From Euptelea pleiosperma (lineage: Eukaryota; Streptophyta; Magnoliopsida; Ranunculales; Eupteleaceae), in the NCBI GenBank assembly GCA_035048495.1, contig CM068543.1:25657751-25721750 (forward strand): a stretch of DNA of 64,000 bases, in the 5' to 3' direction. Position numbers and translations under genes: made by a program. The notes below the pieces were generated by a model. The model did no database searches and was not told the DNA's origin. It saw only the letters and a program-made list of their open reading frames with translations. Shown one piece after another: positions 1-9,427 of this stretch (position 1 is its first letter; each line of letters starts with the position of its first letter).

Positions 1-273
1 ATATTTTTCCGCGCTGGGCTTCACACCTCACGCCTCACCTAAGAAGCAACTTTATAATAAACACCACGTGTAAAATAGCCCAGTGTACCACATTCGTATA
101 ATAAAAACGTGTCCGTATAATATACCCTTTGATCTTTCACATGGGAACCAAATCACACCGTCCAATCCTACATTAAAACCCCACAAGATCATCATACTTC
201 TCACAGTTTCTCACTTCTCTCACCTAACCCACTTCTTCTTTGTTCTTTCTTCCTACCTCAAAATCCTCCATTA
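1..273 (+). promoter_or_regulatory. Promoter and 5' leader of allene oxide cyclase gene, with G-box
   Basis: This stretch lies directly upstream of the allene oxide cyclase start codon. A perfect G-box CACGTG is visible at 65-70 and an ACGTG core at about 109. AT-rich TATA-like runs occur at 51-60 and about 117-126, but the start site cannot be fixed. G-boxes are the known binding sites of MYC2-type bHLH factors that drive jasmonate-responsive genes, so self-induction by jasmonate is plausible but inferred. The pyrimidine-rich run from about 195 to 270 fits a transcribed leader. Confidence 0.5.
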
Positions 274-1224
274 ATGGCGACTGCAAGTTCAGCTCTGAAA
301 ACCATCTCCTCCTCTCTCACATTCCCCACTTCACGATCTCCCACCTCTTCACAAACCCCAAAACTCTTAACCTACAAGCTCTCGGACTCATTTTCAACCC
401 AAGCTCTCAGATTTGCTACTACCCGTCAAAACTTTTCCTCCCATATCAGAACCAGATCTTTCTCCTGTAAATCAGAGAAAGAGACCATTGTCGCACCGAA
501 TTCTTCAAAACCCAGTAAGTATTTCTCAATTTTCTACCTTCCCATCAAGTTTTTCTTCCTTTCAACATCATTTTAGTGTGACTGATGGATTGATTGTTGT
601 TATTCTTCAGCTGATTCAGTCAAGGTTCAAGAACTCTACGTTTATGAGATCAACGAGAGGGACCGTGGAAGCCCAGCTTATCTCCGCCTGAGCCAGAAAT
701 CCGTTAACTCCCTCGGTGATCTCGTCCCTTTCAGCAACAAAGCAAGTCTTCTACAACGATTTTGAACTCTAATTCTTACTCTTCTGTGTAAATTTTGTCT
801 AAATTTGGAGTCTCTGTTGCAGATCTACAGCGGAGACCTGGAGAAGAGACTGGGGATCACAGCTGGGCTGTGTATTCTGATCCAACACGAACCGGAGAAG
901 AAGGGAGACCGATATGAAGCGGTCTTCAGCTTCTACTTTGGGGATTACGGACACTTGGCGGTTCAAGGAGCGTATCTGACTTACGAGGATACGTATTTGG
1001 CGGTGACAGGCGGTTCGGGGATCTTCGAAGGGGTGTACGGACAGGTGAAGCTGAACCAGATCGTGTTCCCTTTCAAGATCTTTTATACGTTTTATCTTAA
1101 AGGGATCCCTGACCTGCCGACCGAGCTTCTGGGTACGCCAGTTCCTCCTTCTCCTGGTGTCGAACCGTCCCCGGCAGCAAAGGCTACTGAGCCTGGAGCC
1201 ACTATTCCTAACTTTACCAACTGA
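274..1224 (+). CDS. AOC: Allene oxide cyclase, plastidial (3 exons)
   Basis: Allene oxide cyclase turns the unstable allene oxide of 13-hydroperoxy-linolenate into cis-(+)-OPDA, the committed stereospecific step of jasmonate synthesis in plastids. Exons are 274-514, 611-741 and 823-1224, giving 257 residues, the usual size. Residues 1 to about 75 are Ser/Thr-rich and basic, like a chloroplast transit peptide. The mature part holds the family blocks [52 protein letters not shown] and [19 protein letters not shown], and ends [17 protein letters not shown]. Glu93, Asn95 and Cys141 correspond by motif to the active-site Glu, Asn and Cys described in Arabidopsis AOC2. Intron 1 (515-610) is GT-AG; intron 2 (742-822) is GC-AG (GCAAGT...CAG), and only that splice joins FSNK to IYSGDLEKR in frame. 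The protein shows no break. The identification is secure; which paralogue it represents cannot be told. Confidence 0.97.
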
Positions 1225-1483
1225 CGGTCCAACCCCAACCCCTCGAACGGTCGAACCCGTTTCGGCTTGGTCCGTGTGTTTTTCCTTTTTCTTTGATTTT
1301 GCCTTTTTGGAGGACTGGTTTATTTGGTTTTGTTTGGTGGGCCATATGCTTATATTAGGAGTTTATATATGATATTTGCAGTGTTGACAATTTATTACCG
1401 TTGATCAGAAGAATTGATGGTGATGGGATTTGATGTAAGGTAATCTTACCTGCATCTCCGGGAAGGGATGGTGTGATCACAGC
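1225..1483 (+). other. 3' flank / 3' UTR of allene oxide cyclase
   Basis: This AT-rich sequence follows the stop codon and contains no further coding signal. It probably contains the 3' UTR. No clear AATAAA signal is seen. It ends at the target duplication of the next MITE. Confidence 0.4.
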
Positions 1484-1958
1484 CAAGGTTTAAAGGAGGC
1501 CGTTTTAACGGTTAAACGGACTGGGGGCGTTACCATTTAAACGGCCGTTAAAACGGATTGAAACGATCAGGCGCAAAAATGAAAAAAGAAACGAAATTAA
1601 ACGGATTTCAACGGTTTTAACGATTTTAAGGGATTTTAACGGAAAAAAATGGAAAAAACAGAAAAAGTGGCGCTGAAATTCAAATTTTGAAATTTGAAAA
1701 TTAAAAAGAAAAACGGAATATAAAACGGATTTTAACAGAATTTAACGGATTTTAATGGCCGTTTTTTTTTACAAAAATTTTCAAAATTAAACAGCTGTTT
1801 AAACGATTTTACGGCCGTTAAAACAAAAAAATGGCCGTTTTTTTCAAAACCGATAAAACATGTTTAATTTTTTTCAAAACCGATAAAACATGTTTAAATG
1901 GTTTTAACGGAAACGGGCTTGGGGCGTTACCGTTTAAACGGCCGTTTTTAAAACCATG
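1484..1958. mobile_element. hAT-type MITE, CAAGGTTTAAA family, copy 1
   Basis: The element starts CAAGGTTTAAA and ends TTTTAAAACCATG, flanked by 8-bp duplications ATCACAGC (1476-1483) and GTCACAGC (1959-1966), 7 of 8 matching. The interior is made of AACGG/CCGTT units such as GGCCGTTAAAACGG. An 8-bp duplication and a CA-start terminus fit the hAT superfamily. There is no coding capacity. Confidence 0.8.
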
Positions 1959-1998
1959 GTCACAGCGCCTAGACATCCAACAGGGGCAGGGGCATGAT

Positions 1999-2176
1999 GA
2001 GTAAAACTTCTGTCACAACAAAGTTGCAAATCACACAATCAGTGCCAATGAGTTCTCGGCACGTACACCTCAAAGAAAAAAGCACATGGGTACGTTGCAA
2101 AGCACTTCGTACGTGCCGAGAACTCATTGGCTTGTGATTGTGTGATTTACAATTTGTTGTGATAGAAGTTTTACTC
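1999..2176. mobile_element. Palindromic MITE with GAGTAAAACTTCTGTCAC termini
   Basis: The left arm GAGTAAAACTTCTGTCACAA is mirrored at the right end, and the arms continue through AAATCACACAATCA and GCCAATGAGTTCTCGGCACGTAC to a short loop. The flanks are an exact 10-bp direct repeat GGGGCATGAT (1989-1998 and 2177-2186). The long terminal inverted repeats and this duplication length fit a Mutator-like non-autonomous element. The same terminal motif recurs inside the palindrome at 4747-5466. Confidence 0.8.
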
Positions 2177-2356
2177 GGGGCATGATTTAGGTTGGCACCG
2201 TCCCATTGTTCACCGTGGACCTCACAGCTACTCTAAAAGGTGCACGTGGCCTTGAGACGAGGAAAGTAGATTCTCTCAGTAGGGTCTACGAGACAAGCAC
2301 GCTCGCTTATCATTATTGAGACACGTGTGATATACTCTGATTGAGGATAAAAAATT

Positions 2357-2760
2357 GGGTCGTGATGTAACAAGGTATACCTGAGATCTTTTCATTTGCG
2401 GAAGCTGCATTTTTTGTAGCCACCACTGCCATCTGGGCCCACTGACCGCATGGATGTTTAGCCCACCCTCTAATAGACATTCATACAAAAAATCAGCTTG
2501 TTTAATGATTTTTAACCGTTGGTTTTAGTACTCAAAAATGGTTGTATTGAACGGCTATAAGAACGCCTTAAATGGTGCTTAAAAAGTGTTAAAATCTAAT
2601 GGTTACATATTACCAATCAAGGTGATTTTTGGTTTGTATATCCACCAAGGCGTGGGATAAACATCCAAGCGGTCAGTGGGCCCAGATGGCAGCCGTGACT
2701 ACCAAAAATGCCGCTTCCGCAAATGAACAGTTTCAGGCATACCTTGTTACATCTTTTTCC
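2357..2760. mobile_element. Long-TIR palindromic MITE, GATGTAACAAGG subtype, copy 1
   Basis: The inverted arms begin near GATGTAACAAGGTAT and run through TTTGCGGAAGC, GGGCCCACTGACCGC and GGATGTTTA, with the mirror image at the right end (about 100 bp strongly matching, more weakly to the middle). A second copy lies at 35371-35772. It has no open reading frame of note. Target duplications are not clear. Confidence 0.75.
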
Positions 2761-2770
2761 TAACAAATTT

Positions 2771-3556
2771 AGATGCAGAGGACTTTGGATGCATTCGATG
2801 CAGAGGGGTCTCGTTGCCCTACATGGCTCTTTTTTTTGGGCCCACTAACCGCATGGATGTTTACCCCACCCCTCGGTGGACATGCATACCAAAAATCGGA
2901 AAAATCTATGATACCCACTCCGGTATCAAACTTTTGATGCCGAAGCCCTTCAATTTGCCACGTAGTAGATTCTTTCGGGCCCACTGAGTCCATGAATATT
3001 TGGCCCACATCTTGGTGGACCCACACACCAAAAATCAGCATGATTAGTGATTTCTAGCCATTGAATTTGAGCACTTTTTCATCATGGGCTTGGAACCACT
3101 TCATAGGCATGTTCATAAAGCCCGTGATAAAAAGTGCTCAAATCCTATGGCTAAAAATCACCAATCACGCTGATTTTTGGTATGTGGGTCCACCAAGATG
3201 TGGGCCAAATATTTATGGAGTCAGTGGGCCCGAAAGAGTCTACTACGTGGCAAATTGAAGGACTTCGGCATCGGCATCAAAATTTTGATACCGAAGTTGG
3301 TATCAAAGAAAAGCCCCCAAAAATCAGCCTGGTTGATAATTTATAGCAGTTGGATTAAGTATCCAAAAATATGCAAAAAAAAATGCTTGAATCCAACGGG
3401 TGAACTCAATCCTAATATGAGTTTATCAGGCTGCTTTTTGGTATATATATCTACCAAAGGGTGGGCTAAACATCCATGCGGTTAGTGGGCCCCAAAAATT
3501 CTCTATGTAGGGCCACGAGACCCCTCTGCATCCACTGCATCCAAAGTCCTCTGCAT
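2771..3556. mobile_element. Nested palindromic MITEs of the GGATGTTT core family
   Basis: The outer inverted repeats start with GCAGAGGACTTTGGATGCA and are mirrored at about 3500-3556. Inside, from about 2917 to 3310, lies a second element of the same family. Its arms include ACTTTTGATGCCGAAG, TTTGCCACGTAGTAGA, GGGCCCACTGAGTCC and CCAAAAATCAGCATGATT, about 190 bp each. The two share the inner core but have unrelated outer ends. No coding capacity is seen. Confidence 0.7.
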
Positions 3557-3653
3557 GTAAAATTTTTCCTGATTGTTGAGGCTTCTTCTCTACACCTTCT
3601 ATGTATACAACCCATGCATGTCATCAAAGTCCATGACAGGGCGCAATATGAAA

Positions 3654-3770
3654 CACGTGGCACTCTTGGATGACTCTGACCGTATGGATGTTTGTCCATC
3701 CCTAGGTGGACCTACAAACCAAAAATCAACCCGAATAGTGATTTTATTAACAAACATGTCCTTAATTAAG
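3654..3770. repeat. Single arm of GGATGTTT-family palindromic element
   Basis: The sequence contains CACGTGGCACTCTTGG, TATGGATGTTTGTCC, GGTGGACCTAC and CCAAAAATCAACCCG in the order seen in the full elements nearby. The opposite arm is missing, so this is a truncated copy. The remaining bases to about 4000 show nothing recognisable. Confidence 0.5.
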
Positions 3771-4016
3771 AGGTGTTTGGTTGCAGGGATAGCCTTAAAA
3801 CACGTACTTCTGAGCAGTGGATGAGGAAAGGCCAGTCCTTGAAATTTGGCCGTTAAGGAGTCTCTGTTTCCATTAGACGGTATCCATGAAGTAAACATGA
3901 ACTCCACTTTCTGCGACAAGTTAATCCCGAATTGCTTATGGGGGTTCAAGAGACATCGGAAGGGTCCCAAATGCCTATGGATCAATTTTCTTTTCTAGAG
4001 ATCCAAGGGACACGAT

Positions 4017-4352
4017 AAAATATTCGCCAGTCCCAGGGACCTTCAAACTTTGGATAATTTTTGAAGGGGCAGGGATTTTTGAAGCAGTGATCATGCGTCC
4101 AATGATCACGCGCCACATATGCCCATGGTTTAGACTTCGTTTTTAAAAGGTAACCCATGGATATATGTGCCGTAAAATTATTGGGCATATGATTGCTGCT
4201 TCAAAAATCCTGCCGGCTTCAAAAAAATTCTCCGAACTTTGAAGATTCCCCTTACTAGTTATCTAAGGGTGGTTAACAAAGGGTACGTGTCAGACATTTT
4301 CGGAGGGGACCTTCAATGCTTGAAAGTCCACGGGACCGACGAATTTTTCCTC
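4017..4352. mobile_element. Foldback MITE
   Basis: The left arm (AAAATATTCGCCAGTCCC, then GGGACCTTCAA, TTTTTGAAGCAGTGATCAT and CATATGCCCATGG) is mirrored imperfectly on the right (CCATGGATATATG, GATTGCTGCTTCAAAAAT, GGGGACCTTCAA, GGGACCGACGAATTTTT). The arms are about 150 bp. It has no coding capacity and its flanking duplication is unclear. From 4353 to 4746 nothing is recognised. Confidence 0.6.
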
Positions 4353-4746
4353 CAAGCGACACCTTGTATCTTTTTGCACGCGATCATCATCATCATTACC
4401 ATTATTAAAGCCTTTTTGTAAGGTATGGGGTCAGTTGCACCAATCATCTTACTTCATTCAATCATGTCTAAAGCCATTTCTTCCATTAAAATAAGTTTTA
4501 TAAAATTTAATTTCCATTAAAACTGCGTTCCACGTCCCTCTTTACCTTCCTCTCGCTCTTTTAAGCCCTTTAACTTGTACATTCCTTCTCGCTGTGCTAT
4601 CATTGGTTGACTTGCATATTCCTACGATATTATTTTTTTGCTAGTGTCCTATAAAAGAAACATATCGATCATCTATCTCCCTGATCATGAGTTGCGTGGG
4701 TCGCAATATATTTGAATTTGCAAAACAATAAGAAATATATATATAA

Positions 4747-5466
4747 CGGAAAATTTCTTACACAAAAAAAATATTTAAATGTACTTACAAAAACAAAAAA
4801 AAAAAATTCTGGCATTTACAAAAAAGTCACTAAACGCCCTTTGGAAAGGCGTCTCTCTCTGACAAAATTAAAGCTGAGAAAGGTGGCATTAAAGCTGAAA
4901 AAGGCTGACAAACGCCATTTTAAAGGGTGTCTGTACTTGACAGACGCCCTTTAAAAGGGTGTTTGCCCATAGAAGAGTAAAACTTCTCTCACAATACAAA
5001 GCCACGTGGCACACTTTTAGTGAACGCTGACCATATGGATGTTTGGCCAATCACTAGGTGGACCTACGCACCAAAAATAAACATGATCAGTGGTTTATAA
5101 GCGTAGGATTGAAGTTATTTTCATGGGTTGATTTTAACTGTAGGAATTTGAGAATTATTTTGAGTGCAAAGATCCAAAGGTTGTAAATTACTAATCTAGC
5201 TGATTTTTGGGTTGCAGGTCCACTGAGGGACTTGCCAAACATCCATACGGCCAGCGTCCACTAAGAGTGTGCCACGTGGCTCAATATTGTGACAGATGTT
5301 TTACTCCTCTATGGGCAAATGCCCTTTTAAAGGGCGTTTGTCAGCCTTTTTCAGCTTTAATTTTTGTCAGGGAGAAAGGGGTTTGGTTACTTATTTTGTA
5401 ATTGTTAGAAAGATTTTTTGTTTTTGTAAATACATTTAAATTTTTTTTTGTTTAAGAAATTTTCCG
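4747..5466. mobile_element. Long palindromic Mutator-like MITE with GGATGTTT-type core
   Basis: The termini CGGAAAATTTCTTA and TAAGAAATTTTCCG are flanked by 9-bp repeats TATATATAA (4738-4746) and TATACATAA (5467-5475), 8 of 9 matching. The inverted arms extend for more than 300 bp through AAAGCTGAAAAAGGCTGAC and AACGCC(A/C)TTTTAAAGGG. The centre holds a GGATGTTT-family unit with GAGTAAAAC termini and two perfect GCCACGTGGC palindromes (5001-5010, 5271-5280). A 9-bp duplication with long TIRs fits Mutator-like elements. Confidence 0.75.
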
Positions 5467-5514
5467 TATACATAACCACAAAACGGAAAAAATACTTGAA
5501 TACAATGGTTAAAA

Positions 5515-5760
5515 TATGAGCCACGTGCAACGCTCTTAGAGACTGCTGACCATATGGATGTTTGGCTCGTTTGGCTCACCCCTAGATGGACCCACATACC
5601 AAATCAGCCTCACTAGTATGTATAACTTTTAGATCTGAGTAACCCAAATAAAGCTTGATTACAATGGTAAAAATATTTTCATGAAAAAGACTCCAATCCG
5701 ATGGTTTATCAGACTGATTGTTGGTTTGTAGGTAAGTGGTATCAATGAGTGTGCCACGAC
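5515..5760. repeat. Diverged GGATGTTT-family palindromic element
   Basis: The left part shows GAGCCACGTGCAACGCTC, GACCATATGGATGTTTGG and CCACATACCAAATCAGCC; the right part shows a weak mirror ending GAGTGTGCCACGACC. The arms are eroded. No coding signal is seen here or up to 5940. Confidence 0.5.
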
Positions 5761-5944
5761 CGACATCTGTTGTCAAAGATTTATTAAAACATTTTGGCTC
5801 TCGAGAGTTGGAGAATAACTTAAAATGTTGATGGGCTTTAGTTTCCCATTTATTTTTAAATGTTACTGTCACCAGTAGTTACTGACATTGTTGGTTGACC
5901 ATCGTTTGCCGTCGTGCTCACCCTTAAACAAAATCTTTGCTCCC

Positions 5945-6215
5945 TGCTGGATGTAGAGTGCTCTCGTGGCCATATATAGCTCAGTTTTTTGGGCCCACTA
6001 ATTACATGGATGTTTAGCCCATCCTTAGATATACATACCAAAAATCAGTCTGATTCGTTTTCTATACCCATATATTTTAGCACTTTTTTAGGATTGATTC
6101 TAGCCGTTGATTCAAGCATGTTTTGTACATTTTATTGGGGTACTTGACCCAACGATTAGAAATTATCGATCAAGCTGATTTTTGGTATGTATATCCACCA
6201 AGTGGTGGGCTAATC
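5945..6215. repeat. GGATGTTT-family palindromic element, right end cut off
   Basis: The left arm contains GGGCCCACTAATTACATGG, GGATGTTTAGCCCATCC and ACCAAAAATCAGTCTGATT. The right arm begins at AAGCTGATTTTTGGTATG and stops at GGTGGGCTAA, where the next MITE begins. The missing outer right end implies deletion or rearrangement at the junction. Confidence 0.55.
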
Positions 6216-6520
6216 CAAGGTTTAAAAGGGGCCGTTATAACGGTATAACGGACTGGGGGCGTTGCCGTTTTTCCGTTATAACAAATTGTAACGCTCAGGG
6301 GCAAAAACAGAAAAAGGAAAAATAACGGAAAAAATGGCGCTGGCAAATTTCAAAATCGGAAAAAAAAAAAAAAAACACAGAAAATAATGGAAATAACGGC
6401 CATTTTTTTCCACAAAATTTTCTAGAAAATAACAGCTGTTTATTCGTTTTAACAGTATGTAATGGGGGTCGTTATTTTCTGGGCGTTTTAACGGTATATA
6501 ACGTAACGGGGGAGGTCGAT
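6216..6520. mobile_element. hAT-type MITE, CAAGGTTTAAA family, copy 2 (right end missing)
   Basis: It begins CAAGGTTTAAAAGGGGCC followed by TATAACGGACTGGGGGCGTT, as in the other copies, and holds GGGCGTTTTAACGG near its right end. The expected TTTAAACCTTG terminus is absent, so the copy is truncated near 6520. No right-hand target duplication is present. Confidence 0.65.
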
Positions 6521-6802
6521 CCGATCTATTGTAGTCATTGTGATCGAATTTACTTTCATCAGTTATTTACCAATTTATAAAAATGTGAAGTGCTTCTCGT
6601 TCGTTATATGAAGATCTCAATTTATAGTAATCAAAGTTATCCTTCGCGTTTACCAGATCTCGTTCAAACGAAGTTGCGGGAATCAATTTTTGAAAACTTT
6701 AAAATCAATATGATTTTTAAGCTTTTGTTTCCAAAAGCAATTTCAGTAGTTTCTATCCTAGTTTTAGTAGTTTCTTGTTTTTAGAAATTTGATATCTTTT
6801 TA

Positions 6803-7660
6803 GGGAATTTTTGACATACCCCCCATGTTATCTTTAAAATTTGACATACCCCCACAAATTGAAAAAGCTGACATAACCCCCTATGACTCGGTCCACTGTC
6901 ATTTGACCAGTGTTGACCCGAGTTGACTACCTAATTTTGTATTAAAGGACGAAAGTGCCCTTGTCTTCAACCTTATAACGAGGGTTTGGGTTTAAGCCAA
7001 AACCCATAACCCAAATCAAATATGAAAAGAAGAGATTAAAGATAAAAATTAAAACCCATATTAGTAAATTTGATATTCTTTTTTATTTTTTTGATGAATT
7101 AAACAAAGATTGATAAAAAAAAATCCCAAAAAAATAAACAGAACTCATGAAAGAATGAGATTTCTTTTTATGGATTTTATTATAGAATGAAATTTTAAAA
7201 TTGAGAGAACCCATTTTTCCACATCTCAAAAGTTTGAAATATAAATTGCTTTGTCATGCTTTTCATTTTTGTTAATGAAAACTTTAAAACTAAAATTGTA
7301 TGTGATTTTTTTTTTTTTTTTCTAACCTTGGGTTTAAAATTATTGCTGGAGTGGTGGCCAGCCGGCTATTAGATTCCGGTGGGTTGGTCGCCGGTGATGG
7401 GCGGCCAACCCATTGGAATCTCTTGGCCGGCCATCCCCACAGCCGTTTGATTTGGGGTTTGGGTTTTGGCCCAAACCCTTGTTCCAAGCTTGAAGACAAG
7501 GGCATTTTTGCCATTTAATACAAAATTTAAAAGTCAACTCGGGTCAACACTGGTCAAATGACAGTGGACCGAGTCATAGGGAGGTATGTCAGCTTTTTCA
7601 AATTGTGGGGGGTATGTCAAATTTTAAAGATAACATGGGGGCGGTATGTCAAAAATTCCC
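6803..7660. mobile_element. Mutator-like TIR element, GGGAATTTTTGACATACC family, copy 1
   Basis: The terminal inverted repeats are about 200 bp and start GGGAATTTTTGACATACC; inside the arms lie GACTCGGTCCACTGTCAT and CGAAAGTGCCCTTGTC, mirrored on the right. The flanks are 9-bp repeats ATCTTTTTA (6794-6802) and TTCTTTTTA (7661-7669), 8 of 9 matching. The interior holds a GC-rich block with GGCGGCCAACCCATTGG. It sits inside an LTR and carries no transposase. Confidence 0.85.
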
Positions 7661-8045
7661 TTCTTTTTAAGAGATTTGTTATTTAGTTTTCTATTTGTTA
7701 TTTCTCATTTGAATTAGGGTTCTAGTTTCCTTTTCTCCCATGAACCCTTAGTTAGATAGTTTTCTTTTCGTACCAAGTTTCTATTAGGTCATTTTTCTAT
7801 TATTTGCCTATATATAGGCTTCACTACATGGTTGTAAGAGACTTAACACTTTTTTATTAATTGATATTGGAATTGAGTTTTTATTCTTCTCTTTACCCTA
7901 GTGTTTGGTATTCTTCTCTTGATTAATCAACAAGCCTTATATGCCCGTTGATCTTGGTGTTTTCTAAGGAGAATCCACAAAAAATCAGTGGAGGTTTGTG
8001 TATTCGGTTAGCCAGATTCATCTGCCCATTTGCTCGTTGCATCAA

Positions 8046-8640
8046 TTGGTAGGAGAGCTTGCGTCGATCTCGCGATATGCCTCCAAGGAGACATCCCGGT
8101 CAATGTGGAGTTCCGCTAGAAGATATGCACGAGCGGGATGAAATAGCACGAATCTCGCAGCAACCGCATTATGTGGGAGGAAGACACCGAGGATGACGAT
8201 TTCGTTCATCCTTTTATTGCGTATGTTCTGTGAAACGATTTCGTTGATCCATTTCTTGAATATGTTCCACAAGAGAAAGCTTGTAGTCGAGTCCTCAATA
8301 AGGGTCATGACTGTCATGCGGTGGCGAGTATATAGGTTCATAAAGAACGACGACGATGTTGATAATGAGCCGTTTATCAATTTTTCACAATATCCTCGTG
8401 TTTGATAAAATCTAACCATGACTCGCCTCAAGAAGTATATGTTTTTGGTAATCAGACCCACGTAATGATCGCGAGAAAGGTGTGGTTCATGTCTAAAAAG
8501 GAAGGTAAACAAATGGAAGTTGTTAATAGCTCTTTGGGTGATATTTTCACTATCCATGCGTGTGACAGATGAAGGTAGTTGGAATTCGAGGGTGAATTCA
8601 TTCCAACCATAAGAAAATGATGCAGACCGGGATGACGATA
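8046..8640 (+). pseudogene. Gag-like remnant of the non-autonomous LTR element
   Basis: Just after the primer-binding site an ATG opens MPPRRHPGQCGVPLEDMHER, resembling the N terminus of plant retroelement Gag, followed by stop codons. Later fragments in other frames (for example SLGDIFTIHACDR) suggest a once longer product. No protease, reverse transcriptase or integrase motif is present. The longer reverse-strand reading frame here is an accidental shadow. Confidence 0.4.
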
Positions 8641-9427
8641 ATTAGATGGATCGTGTTTTGCCTTGGTTCGTTCAAACGAGATCCAGATTCGTTCGAGCAA
8701 AATCCAACAAATTCAAATGAAGTTGCAGGAATCAATTTTCTGAAACTTTAAATTCAATTTGATTTTTGAGCGTTTGTTTCCAAAAGCAATTTCAGTAGAT
8801 TCTATCCTAGTTTTAGTAGGTTTCTTATTTTTAGGAATTTGATTTGTTTTTAGGAGATTTGTTATTTAGTTTCTTATTTGTTATTTTTCATATGAATTAG
8901 GGTTTTAGTTTCATTTTCTCGCACGAACCCTTAGTTAGATAGTTTCCTTTTCGTGCACATGCCAAGTTTGTATTACGTCATTTTTTCCTATTATTTGCCT
9001 ACATATAGGCTTTACTACATGGGTGTATGAGACGTAGACTTTATTGATTAATTGATGATATTGGAATTGAGTTTTTACTTATCTATTGACCCTATTGTTT
9101 GGTATTCTTCTCTTAAGGAATCAACAAGCTTTAGGTCCCATTTGTTTTTTTTTTTCACAAGTGTTTTTGGATGTGCGCATTTGGAACCCGCGAAAGTTAA
9201 ATACGCACGACTTTCGATATATGACGTTTGAACGGACTTAACAAAATCGCGCGTGAAAACCTATTACGTGCGTTTGTTTACACAAATGATGATGAATGTT
9301 GCGACTGATTTGGTACATCGGGTTGCATTGTATAAAATTATACATGCACATTTCCGACTACCTACTTGTACTTTAATATTTCTATATGGTCTAGATATAC
9401 ATATATAATATATTATATAATTTCTAA

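Noticed and set aside
8042..8557. 171-residue reverse-strand reading frame
   Set aside because: It lies antisense to a retroelement gag remnant between LTRs and has no recognisable domain.
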